NCBI GenBank assembly: GCA_002286715.1
Contig: NSJX01000029.1
Span: 258,089-322,088 of the forward strand
Length of the DNA stretch: 64,000 nucleotides
Source of the DNA: Dentipellis sp. KUC8613
Lineage: Eukaryota; Basidiomycota; Agaricomycetes; Russulales; Hericiaceae
Direction: 5' to 3'
The notes under the pieces were generated by a model that was not told the DNA's origin, ran no database searches, and saw only the letters and a program-made list of their open reading frames with translations. Every line of letters starts with the position of its first letter. Position 1 is the stretch's first letter. Of this stretch, positions 37,600-47,943 are shown in pieces. Both the position numbers and the translations under genes were made by a program.

Positions 37600-39871
37600 C
37601 TACAGGGACGCCTTGCCCCGCGGCTCGAACGGCAGCAGCAGCGCGATGAAGCCCGACGCGATGAAGATCGCGCCCGAGATGTATATCGGGACGGACGACG
37701 TCAGGCTTGCATAGAGCGCGATAATCGGGGCCTGCAGCACATTACGCACGGTCTCAGTCGAATGTCTGAGGAAAGATGTTTTGCGTACGCACCATGATGC
37801 CGAACACGCGGTTCGCAGAGGCGACGATCGCGTTGCCCGTCCCGCGGTCCTTCGTGGGGAATAGCTCGGGCGACAGTGCATAGAGGATGCCGTACATGAT
37901 GTTGCTCGTGAAGCTGTAGCCGCAGTTCCACCCGAGCAGCGCGTCGGACGTGCGCGCTGTTGTCGATGCGAATAGGAAGACACCTGTCAGGACTGCAGTC
38001 GTGGTGGTCAATTAATGTTTAGGAGATTGAGTACACGGAGGCGTACTGGTCGAGATGGAGAGCGAGCCGCGTCGGCCGAGGAAGGGGATTTCGACGGCCC
38101 AGCCTGCCAGGAGGGCACCAGGGACGCCGATGACGCTTAGAATGACTTGCTGAAGACGGCGCTCCAATCAGTATAAATTCAAATTAGGCACGGGGTTTAT
38201 GGTGCGTACGTTGCGATAGGTGATGTAGACCGAGCCGTCTCCAAAGTCAGCGCCGCGAGTTTGCAAGCTGAGGCAGGTCAGACAGTCGCCCTGGGCTGGG
38301 ACAGGGTAAAGGTGGATGCTTACAAGTACGTCACGAAGCTATTGTATCTGTTGCGCGAGTGTAAGCTCCTGCTTTAGTGTACTCGACAAGAGAATGGCTT
38401 ACAGAGGAAACGCAAGACCAATGAGAGCTTCGCATCGAACTCATCATCAGCTGCAAACTAGAGAAAGAAAGCCAGCACTTACCCCAGAGAGCGATCAGCA
38501 AGCTCGTAGACCAAGCAAGCTTCCGCGTCGCAAATAACGGCTTCACATGATCCAACCCAAACTCCCTCAACGTCCTCTTTACCGCCCCCTTCGCCGACGT
38601 ATCCATCACCTTCGTCTTGCCCTCCTCATCGCTCGCCAACGAACCCGAATACTTATCCTCCACCTCTCTCAGCATCTCCAGCGTCAAGCTGCTCTGCTTC
38701 CCGTTATACTTCGCGACTTTGTGCACGATCTCTACTGCTTCAGCGTCGCGCCCGCGGCCCATGAGGTACTTCGGGCTCTCGTAGAGGTGAAAGACGAAGA
38801 ACCGGATGATGAAGAGGAAGAGCATGAGGCCGCCCATGGCGTAGAGGAAGTAGCGCCAGCCTTGGTTGGATTCTTTGGGGCAGGGCGAGGGCGGGACTGT
38901 CGTGGGGCAGGAGTAGTTCGCGATGAGCGGCCAGGCGACCTGGATGGATTGATCAGCGAACTGAACAAGGTGGAATTTTGAGAGACTCACGAGACTACCG
39001 AGAAGCTGGCCGAAGGCCCACCAGACGGATAGGACAGTCAGCAAATACTGATGCGACGCGGGTACAAATTCTGCGGAATAGTCATGTCGGTCGCGACGCG
39101 ATATGTGAATAGCACCCCAAACGCACCCAAGAAGACTGCGGAATCTACAGGAAGGTTTCCTCCTACGCCGACGCTCCACACGGCCGCAAGCGAGCAAAGT
39201 GCGATGGAGTTGGGAGATCCGCCTGCTGCTACTGCGAAGACTCCAGTGATGAGCAGTGTGAGGTTGAAGCACCATCTATGGATACACGGCGACATCATCA
39301 GATATAATCGACTGTATTGGAGAGATGCAACGAACTTGCGCCCCCAGACGTCAGAGCCGACGCCCCAGAAAGCAGCACCGACTAGCAGGCCGATATTTTG
39401 ACCAAGCTTCAAGAATGGACCTTGGAAGTTGAACTCATTCACGACGGGACTCAAAATTAGGCCTGTCACGATCTACATGGTATACAGCTATCAGCTAGCG
39501 TTCGCGCCGGATATTGAACAATGTGCTGACCGGCCAGAGGTTATCTCTGCGCGGAGATTCAATGATGGTCATCTGGGAATATCTTCGGCAGACTCACGAT
39601 AGCCAACCGAAACCAGCTACTACGAACAGATACCACTGAAGTTGAAGTCAAGCACGGAGTTTGTTCGCAATACTTCCGAACTCACCTGGTACTTCCCCAT
39701 CCCTATCTCCTGCAGCGCATCGTTCAAAAGCCTTGCCTTCGCCTGATAAACAGGATCGATCGCGTTCTCCTCGAACACATCCGTCGTGATACCGTAGACT
39801 GCGACATTATGAGCCTGCTTCAATACTTCCTCGTTTTTCTCCGCCTCCGCTGAAGAACGGGCGTCAGCCAT
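37600..39871 (-). CDS. MFS transporter (general substrate/metabolite type)
   Basis: Thirteen exons on the minus strand (39871-39686, 39635-39598, 39546-39531, 39472-39336, 39275-39127, 39070-38991, 38939-38483, 38427-38403, 38347-38324, 38267-38210, 38149-38047, 37992-37793, 37731-37600) give 534 residues. Exon 3 is only 16 nt, exons 8 and 9 are 25 and 24 nt. MFS signatures are GSDVWGRKWCFN (loop 2-3) and GGNLPVDSAVFLEFVP. A soluble central loop follows (KYNGKQSSLTLEMLREVEDK). Helices resume at LLIALWALIGLAFPLYNSF and end at LLPFEPRGKASL. The order resembles SV2-like fungal MFS proteins; the substrate is unknown. A broken 3' copy lies at 35026-35600. Confidence 0.88.
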
Positions 39872-41094
39872 GGCGCGATAAGCTGGAGAGCGATAGACGG
39901 CCAGAAGGAAGGGCTGTCAAAGCGCAAGCGCCCTATAGCCACGCCGGTCCTTCTTATAACGTTCGAAGCGCAGACCATGCGCTCTACGAAGCCGGGTTTG
40001 GAAGCGTACGGAATTTGGCTTGAGTGTAACCATGTTGGAGGTCGAGATAATGATGGGGAAGGCTCGTTGGCGGTGGATCACATCAAGGTGACCTACGCGA
40101 CTCCAACGTTCCATCAATGTCGTTTTTCTCGTGGACGATGGCGAATGCTGGAGCGCCCGCAGGGCCGCATGAACCAGAGCGAGCGCGCCTCGGTATGTGG
40201 CCATCGACGAATTCTAGAGATGTTGGTGATGGGAGAACATATGACATTCCGGGCGGCATAAGAAGCCTCCGGTCAAATTGACAACTGTCGGTGGCTGAGC
40301 CCGGAACGTAGATGGAATGCCCTGTACTGTACGAGACGCTGAGCTGACAGCGGTAAAATTGACGCCAAGGAGGATGAGTACGTGCATGATTCAGAACCCA
40401 TTCACTTCTACAACCCTTCGGGCAACCGCAGTGACACTCTCGACTTTCAGCGCTCTCAGCCTCGGATCTCAATGAGAATGTTTGTGCGGCGTTAAATACG
40501 AATAGCATTCTGAATTGGGTAACAAACGTAGGTACAGAAGCCAGTGAAGACGGCAGATCCGATGATAGAACGCTCCAAGCAAATGAACGACAACCTGAAA
40601 GAGATGCGTTAGAAATTTAGTTGAGACGATTGAATCGAAACAAAGGGTGAAAAAGTCTCAGAAAAAAAGTTGTCCCCAAGCTCTGCGTCTCACGGCAGGT
40701 CGGACTCATTAAAATCAGTTTAATTTTTTTAGAATCATAGACCACGAAGGAAAGAGACCGAAAAGAACGGTGAACTCACGGTGGAAGAGCCGGTCGAAAG
40801 AGAAAAGGTGAAGCAAAGCGAAGCACGAGGGATGGAAGAAGAGGACGGAGAAGAAAACTGGTCGACGCGACTTTTTAAAAGCCATAAAAGACACGATCTC
40901 GTGACTTATGCCGTACATGCCCACGTGCCTCCGTCGCGTAGGCGAGCGCGTTTCGCGTTCCCACGGTTGAACCGAACTTGAAGCCTCCATCCCGACGCCC
41001 TCCTCGACAACGACAACGACGGCAACGAAGACGACGACAACTCCCGCAAGACCTCAAACAGTAAAGAAGACAATCATCATAAACGACGCTCACG
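39872..41094. other. Divergent intergenic region, MFS gene and kinesin
   Basis: Shared upstream space of two divergent genes. No gene is recognised. The last 150 bases before the kinesin ATG are rich in GACGACAAC-like units, as in a 5' leader. Confidence 0.5.
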
Positions 41095-44068
41095 ATGAGC
41101 ATGACAAGCAAGCTTGCGAAGGCCGTGCCCTTCACGCCAAAGCGGCCCCACTCGTCTTCAGGAAACACCTCAGACGACGGCCGCCCCAAATCCCGCCTCG
41201 CGACGCCCGGAAGTGCACTTAGCTCTGTCAAGAAATATAAATCGGCACTCTCTTCTGAGGCGCGATCGCGGACGACTTCGAAAGTCAAGCCGCCTCCGTT
41301 GCCATCTGTCCCAGGAACGCCCACACGACCAAAGACACCAGGCACACCAACGCGCCGGGGGTACGAGAGCCCTATTCACGACAATAGGAGTGAGATGGAT
41401 GTGAGCAGGGTGGATCCGGAGGAGGTGCTCGTCGATTTTCAGAATGTTGGGGATGTATCAGGAGATGTGGATGAAGCGATGCTGAGAGCATTAAACCAAG
41501 GGAAAGAAGATAAAGTTCTCGTTTCTATTCGGTAAGATTTCTCTCAAACCTAAGTGGACTGCTCCGCCTGGGGGTCTTGTTTCTGTTTTGTTGAGATGTA
41601 TGCTGACTCGTTTCGCAGGATACGGCCCACTGACTCACATATGGCATGGGAAATGCCTCCATCGCAGACCAAAACGATCAAGCTTCAACCCCACCATCAC
41701 AAGAACTCAGGAACAGCGCCGCCGGAATTCAATTTTGACGAAATACTGACGGGCTCAGACAACAAGCCGGTATACAATGCGGTGGCTCGCAACCATGTAT
41801 GTGCCGCCATGGACGGTTATAACTCCGTCATTTTTGCCTACGGCCAGACAGCCAGCGGAAAGACATTTACTCTTGTACGGCGTCGTTTTACTCTTTCGCG
41901 CTTGACCTAGCTAAATGACACTCGCTAGTCTGGAGATGAAGACCAACCTGGTATCATCCCTCGCGCGATGAAGGATGTCTTCGCTTACATTCGACGAACA
42001 CCTTCACGAGAATACCTCCTGCGATGCTCCTACCTCGAGATCTACAACGAAACAATCCACGACCTGCTGGCGCCACCCTCCTCCAGCGTATCTACGCCTG
42101 TACAAATCCAAGGCAGTGGCGCGAATGTTTGGCTCGCCCCTTTGCGCGAGGAAGTCGTCACGAGCCTGAAAGGCGTACGTGAGGTCCTGGAGCGTGGCTG
42201 GGGCAACCGGCGCACCGCGAGCACTGACTGGAATGAGCGCAGTAGTCGTAGTCACAGTGTGTTCCGGTTGGTCATCGAGAGCCGGGAGCGTGGTGAAGAG
42301 CCAAGAGAGAGCGGGCGGCAGACACCTGGGATGCGCCCGCCGACGCCTGGCGGTCCGCGGTTGCAGTCGATTGGAGGGCGGAGTGTGCAGACGTCGGTGC
42401 TGAGCTTGATCGATCTTGCGGGCTCAGAGAAGGCAACTTCGGACAAGGAAAGGACACGGGAAGGGAAGTATATCAATACGAGGTATGTTGCTATTACTCG
42501 AAGTACATGTATAAGTTTCATATCGTTTGCAGTCTCCTGACCCTCGGAAGCGTCATTGGAAAATTGGCTGAGAATGCCATGAAGAACAAAACGTCAGTGC
42601 TATTCTATTAGTTTGTTGATGTCGCTCATGGTTTTGGAACGACAGTGACCACGTACCTTTCCGAGATTCAAAGCTCACGCGCATGCTCCAGCCTTCACTA
42701 TCGGGCAATGCACGGATCTCCGTGATTTGCACGATTAACCCTGACATTAACGCGATCCCAGAGTCGATGAGCACCTTGCTCTTTGCACAGAGGATCAAGA
42801 AAGTGCAGGTAAGCTGGGCTTCTCCCTCGTTTAGTCGTGCAAATAGACTGATCCTGTTCTTGTAGCTCAATGCCAAGAAGAAGGAGATCGTGGACACGGA
42901 TGCCCTTCTCGAGCGGTACAGGCAGGAGATTGAAGAGCTCAAGAAGCGGCTTGCCGAGAAAGAGAAAGAGGCTGAGGCACCGGTGAAGTCGCGTCGACTG
43001 TCTGCCCGCGAGGTACGATTGTCCTTCAGTTGTGACGTTCAGCGCTGACCTTTTGTGCAGCAACTCGACGAGTCGAAGGCGATGAAGGACTTGAACTCTC
43101 GCATCCGACAATTGTCAAACTTGATTTTGACCAGCCAAACGGTTGACATAAACAAGGGTGACGAGTCACGGCCGAGTAGTCCCATGAAGATCGACTTTGA
43201 CATGTCTCCGTACCAGGTAAGGCTTTATGATACCTTCATCTTGTCATGTCATTCATGCTGCACAGCTTCAACAAGAGCTCCTTTCCGCTCGGCGAGAGAT
43301 TGAAACACAAGCCACCCAAATTTTGTCTCTTGAAGCCGCATTACTTTCGCGACCGGAATTGCCTCCCGACGCTCCTGAGAGCGAGAAGGACAAGCTGCTC
43401 GCGGAACAGACAAAGACGATCCGGGAGCTCGAGATAGTCGTCCGCGGATATGAAGAGAACCTTGGAGAGCCTCTACGTGCCGTGCGGGAAGACGTTGAGA
43501 AAGAATGGATCGCGAAAGTCGAGCATGAGGTGCGGGTGCGACAGGAGAAAGAGGCCTGGGCCGCGGAGCTAGTGCGCCAATTGGACAAGGAGAAGAAGGT
43601 GACGGCTCTCTGTCGCGCGGCGGCGCTTGCGGCGGTGATGCTGATTCTCGCCCTTGTGGTTCATCTCCGCAGATGCGCATCCAGCTAGAGGAGGAGCGCC
43701 GCGCACTCGCGGCGTTTGTCATGAAGTTCGACTCGCTCACCTCCGGCCTCAGCACTGGCCCTGGAATTCCAGCGTCTTCATTTCACATGCCGACACCAGG
43801 AGGCGCCGCCGCGGCATTTGCGGAGCGCCAACGCAATCGCGTTGCCGCGGCGAGCAGCCTGCCCGTTGTAGAGGAGACAGAGTCCCCTGTGCTCAATCGC
43901 TTGAAGGTCGAGCCCAGTCTTCTGGAGGAAAAGTGGGATGGAATGGACGAGGAGAGTTTCGAGATTGTGGAGAGGATGCAGGGATCGCCCATCGTCCCTA
44001 AGCGGGCTGGGCTGAGCAGGCGCCCAGAGAGCCCGCTACGAGGTGGAAAGGAAAATTTGCCTCTATGA
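41095..44068 (+). CDS. Kinesin motor protein, kinesin-7 (CENP-E/Kip2)-like
   Basis: Nine exons (41095-41531, 41619-41874, 41929-42482, 42533-42592, 42646-42808, 42866-43012, 43061-43216, 43266-43598, 43673-44068) give 833 residues. A 120-residue S/P-rich N-terminal extension (TPTRPKTPGTPTRR) precedes the motor. Motor motifs are P-loop GQTASGKT (about 221-228), NERSSRSHS (switch I), DLAGSEK (switch II) and DSKLTRML. The neck is followed by a coiled coil (DALLERYRQEIEELKKRL and later RPELPPDAPESEKDKL). The A in GQTASGKT and the long N-terminal extension favour the kinesin-7 group, which in fungi moves to microtubule plus ends; the subclass is inference. An unusual proline-rich insert sits between switch I and switch II. 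Confidence 0.92.
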
Positions 44069-44902
44069 TGAGTCGTATGTATCGGTGAGCACTAATTGCT
44101 GTCTGTATGCTTTCGAAGCAATCTGCCGTGTATCCTTTCTTCGCTTTCGACGTTGATTATTGTAGTGCGACCCAATATACCATTATTCCGATTCCCAGTC
44201 AGGATTCATTGTCCCACGGCGCTAATGAAGGTTGCAACTTCTCCCGAACGAGCATGTTGACTGGAAGATGGGTATTGTCAAGCCACTGGGACATCCACGT
44301 TACTCCGCCGGCAGGCCATCAACCACAGATGTTGCGACAGATACGCGAAGAGAAAGCTATGTCCATGTTGATATCATGATAGTCAGGAGACTGCGCGGGG
44401 CCGACGGTTTAACCATGATACTAATACCCTAGGCTTGAGCTTCTACTCTACTTGGTTGGTTTAGTTCTCTTTTGTGAGCGAAGCATTGACGGCCCTGGTG
44501 CCACATGCGCCACGTAATGCTAGGTCCGCGCGCCACTTGCCCGCAAACAGCAGAATTGACATCGCATATGCTTTGCATAGTCAGTCAGGTGGGAGCCTCT
44601 TGTTCTCCCGTGTCGAATTATGGTCAGACGTTGACTAGAACCCATGTTGATTACTCCGTCTGCAGTCGCATCAGGCACAGCTGCATCGGTTCTTGATGTC
44701 CCCGAGGCAGGGCAAGAGATTCGCGAACAATGTCCCGCCGGCATCCTGCCAAACACGTAAGGTGTTCGGATTCAACTTCACTGCGCACCCTGGCGTGTCC
44801 ATAAATACCTTTACCCAGGCGACATATCTCGTCTGAACTTCGAGCGGTTGGCTTGGTGACATCCCCTCTCACAGTTCTCCCTCACTATCGTCGATTCTCC
44901 AA
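44069..44902. other. Intergenic, upstream of acyl-CoA ligase 1
   Basis: A CATAAATA sequence (44800-44807) lies about 100 bases before the ATG at 44903 and may act as a TATA element. No gene is recognised. Confidence 0.5.
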
Positions 44903-47549
44903 ATGTCTTGGACTCCGAAACGTTCGTTGTCTGAAGGTGATTGTCTAACCCTGGCTTGCCCAAGCTATCTGATCTCATTCCCCGCTCGTCTCGCTTCACA
45001 GTGGAAGCTCTTCTCTGCGCCCCCGGCCAGCTCCTGGAGCTCGAAACTCGGCTGGTTGACGGCCGTCTCCAACGAGTGTACAAGAATCTCCCGCCGTCGA
45101 TCCGCGAGCTCTGGCTCGCGCTGGCTCGGCGGTACGACGAGCAGACGTACCTGGTGTTCGAGGACCAGCGTCTCAGTTACAGAGAAACGCTAGAGCAATC
45201 AGTGCTAGCAGCCGCAGTGTTCTCTCAGAATTACGCGGTGCGGAAGGGCGGCAAGGTCGGAATCTGCTCGCGCAACTATCCCTGCTTCATCGTGGCCTTC
45301 TGGGCTTGTCACCTTCTAGGCGCAGTCCCGGTTCTAGTGAACGCGTAAGTGATTTCCCAGCTATTTTGTGCTATCACGATAACGGAAATCATGTAGGTGG
45401 TTGCCCGCGAAAGCCATCGAACATTGCCTTGTCAAGACGCATTGCAAACTCGTCTTGTTAGACGCAGCCAGTGCAACGTCGCTCGAAGACCGAGTCGACA
45501 GCATTGTGCTGCAAACTGGTGCCACTGGATTTTTGGTCTGGGAGCACCAGGAAGACAAAGGTCAGTGGAAGGGAATGCGGTTGTGGAGCGAGGCGCTCCG
45601 TACCTTCGGAGGCGATAGGCGTCGCATTTTGGAAGAAGATCCGAAGATCATGCCAGAAGACGACGCCACCATTATGTTTACGTCCGGAACGTGAGCCCGA
45701 GCGTTGTCCGTCAGCAGTGGCGGGTCGGCTGACAAAATTTCAGGACGGGCTTGCCAAAGGGAGTCCTGAGCACGCAGCGCATGTATCTGACGAATCTGTT
45801 CAACGTACGTGTCTTCCGGTAGTCAGGGTTCGCCTGCTGACGACTAGCGACAGGTTCTCGCTCCTGTGAGACGTGCCATCTTGCGCCGCGGCGAGAATAT
45901 ACCGCAGCCTGTCTCGACGCCCAATGGCGCAGAACAGACGGGCATCCTCATATCTGTGCCTCTGTTTCACGTTACCGGTATGATCGGTATGACGGTAAAT
46001 GTACTTTGTATCTCACCGAGAGCCGGTCTGACCACAGAGTAGCTGCTTGGAACTTATGCTGGGTCGAAGTTGGTCTTGATGCGAAAGTGGAACCCTGAAG
46101 AAGGTGAGTGTTATCCACAGTTGAGACCGAATAATACGTATCTCATATCCACATCTCAGGAGCAAGGTACGCACCGCGGGTCCCTTGGACTGCGGTCCAC
46201 CGCTGAAACAATGCTACTCTAGACTGATCAAAGCAGAGAAAGTTACGTTGGCTGGAGGGTAACACTTTCATGTACTCTTTCGTATTCTTCCGCTGACAAA
46301 ACTGTGACCTTGCAGAGTTCCGTCCATGGCCTCAGATTTGATTGAAAGCTCCGCCGTTGGCTATCCCTTGACTGGCATGCTTTTTGGAGGGGCACCTCCA
46401 CCTGACTGGCTTGCTAGGGGTTTCCGAAAGGCGTTCCCGAACGCGGTGATGTGAGCTTGCTGTTGCTATGGGCTACAGAAGGCGGCCTGATCATTTTTTG
46501 AAGATCACAGGGGTACGGTCTTACGGAGAACAATGGTGGCGCGACGGGTATCTCGAGCGAGGATTATCTTTTGCGGCCAACGAGCGCGTAAGTCTTCATC
46601 GTGAATTACCTACCGTGAAATGCTTACTCGTGGTCTCCAGAGGATTGCCAGCCCCGGTCGTCGATATCAAAATAATGAAAGATGAAGTACCTGTCCCCGT
46701 TGGGAAGCTAGGGGAGATATGGATGTAAGAGTTTCTTTTTCTGACTTCCGCAGAGCAATGCTGAATTCTATAGACGAGGCCCGAACGTAATGAAGGGGTA
46801 TTACGACGAGCCTGGTGAGTATCTCACGGTCTGTCGCATTCAAACTAGTGGCCTAACCTGAGTTCAGCTGCGACGGCTGAAACCGTTACCAAGGACGGTT
46901 GGTTGAGAACGGGGGATGTAGGGTGCGTCGATAAGGGGGGCTTCCTGTACGTACGAGATCGAAGTGAGTGCCACAGATGTTGCGAGTCTCGGCCAACGTG
47001 CTGAATTTATGTCACAGTCAAGGACCTCATTATCAGGGGAGGAGAGAATATTGTGAGGCACTTCAATGACGTGTCAGTGTATGACTGATGTTCCGGTGCT
47101 AGGATTGTGTCTCTGTCGAGAATGCCCTGTCAGCGGACAGTCGGCTCCTGGAAGTGGCTGCAGTTGGCGTTCCCGACCGTAGGCTGGGAGAGCTTGTCGC
47201 AGTCGTAGCCACCATAAAGCCGAAGTACCAAGGCCATATCGAGGAACATGAGGTCATCGAGGTAGCCCGGAAAAAGTACGTCGCACTATTTCTAATTTGT
47301 GCTAATTTTGAACTTGATTTCTATAGTCTTCCGAAGTTTGCCGTTCCCGTCATGGTGATTTTCCGCCGTCGGCCCCTTCGTAAGTTCGCCTATATGATAA
47401 CATAGCACCTCCTCATAAATGTTTCCTCAGCTCGTAATCCTGCAGGCAAGATCCTGAAGAGCGAGCTACGACCACTGGCGAGAACTGAGTGGGAGAAGCG
47501 CACGAAACATAATGAAGCGCGCGTTGCACTAGTTCAGGCGAAGCTTTGA
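44903..47549 (+). CDS. Peroxisomal acyl-CoA ligase (AMP-binding), copy 1
   Basis: Seventeen exons: 44903-44936, 45002-45344, 45397-45690, 45744-45804, 45854-45994, 46043-46103, 46160-46166, 46223-46258, 46316-46450, 46504-46587, 46641-46724, 46774-46814, 46868-46963, 47018-47052, 47103-47275, 47327-47379, 47431-47549. They give 598 residues. ANL-superfamily motifs are TSGTTGLPKG (AMP/phosphate loop), SQGYGLTENNG, GLPAPVVDIKI, LRTGDVG, IIRGGENI and the lysine in NPAGKILKSELR. The enzyme activates a carboxylic acid (fatty or aromatic) to its CoA ester through an acyl-adenylate. The C-terminus AKL is a PTS1 peroxisome signal, so beta-oxidation is a likely setting. Exon 7 is a 7-nt microexon. The start MSWTPKRS was chosen because copy 2 has the matching MLWIPKRS. 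Confidence 0.92.
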
Positions 47550-47943
47550 CGCTTGCCGGTCGCGTCATGGCTTTTCACGACTTCATCGAACACTCTAACA
47601 TCTGTTGTACTACAATAATCCTGACAGGCCCAAACCTCCTAATATACGTTTAAGCGAATCAGTACACGTTTTCGACTGACCTCGGCATGCTTACTCCCAC
47701 ACCGCATCTAAGAAATCATGGGATGATGCATCCAGGTCAAGTGAGGGTTCGTTTGTCTCACGAGCCACGAGACTATGCTTCGTGATATTTCAACCTTCAC
47801 ACTCAGCAATAGCCGCACTTCCAAGAAACACCCTCCTATTCGTGGGACTTGAACCTTTTCAGGATAAAAAGCAACATGCCGACCAACAGAAGTGATACGC
47901 CGCTGCCCTCGCTCAGCTACTTCCCTCGAGAGCTCTGCTGGAG
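47550..47943. other. Intergenic between tandem acyl-CoA ligases
   Basis: 394 bases. A different open frame runs into copy 2 from 47849, but its predicted junction is out of phase, so it is not used. No gene is seen. Confidence 0.55.

Larger units (their letters stand above)
36447..38460. repeat. Segmental duplication, right copy
   Basis: Same-orientation partner of 33997-35657. It contains orphan gene C and the 3' exons of the intact MFS transporter. It is probably the source copy because its MFS gene is complete. Confidence 0.85.

Noticed and set aside
44941..45001. Reading through the first intron of acyl-CoA ligase copy 1
   Set aside because: The open stretch lacks an ATG start (begins TTG) and copy 2 supports an intron here.
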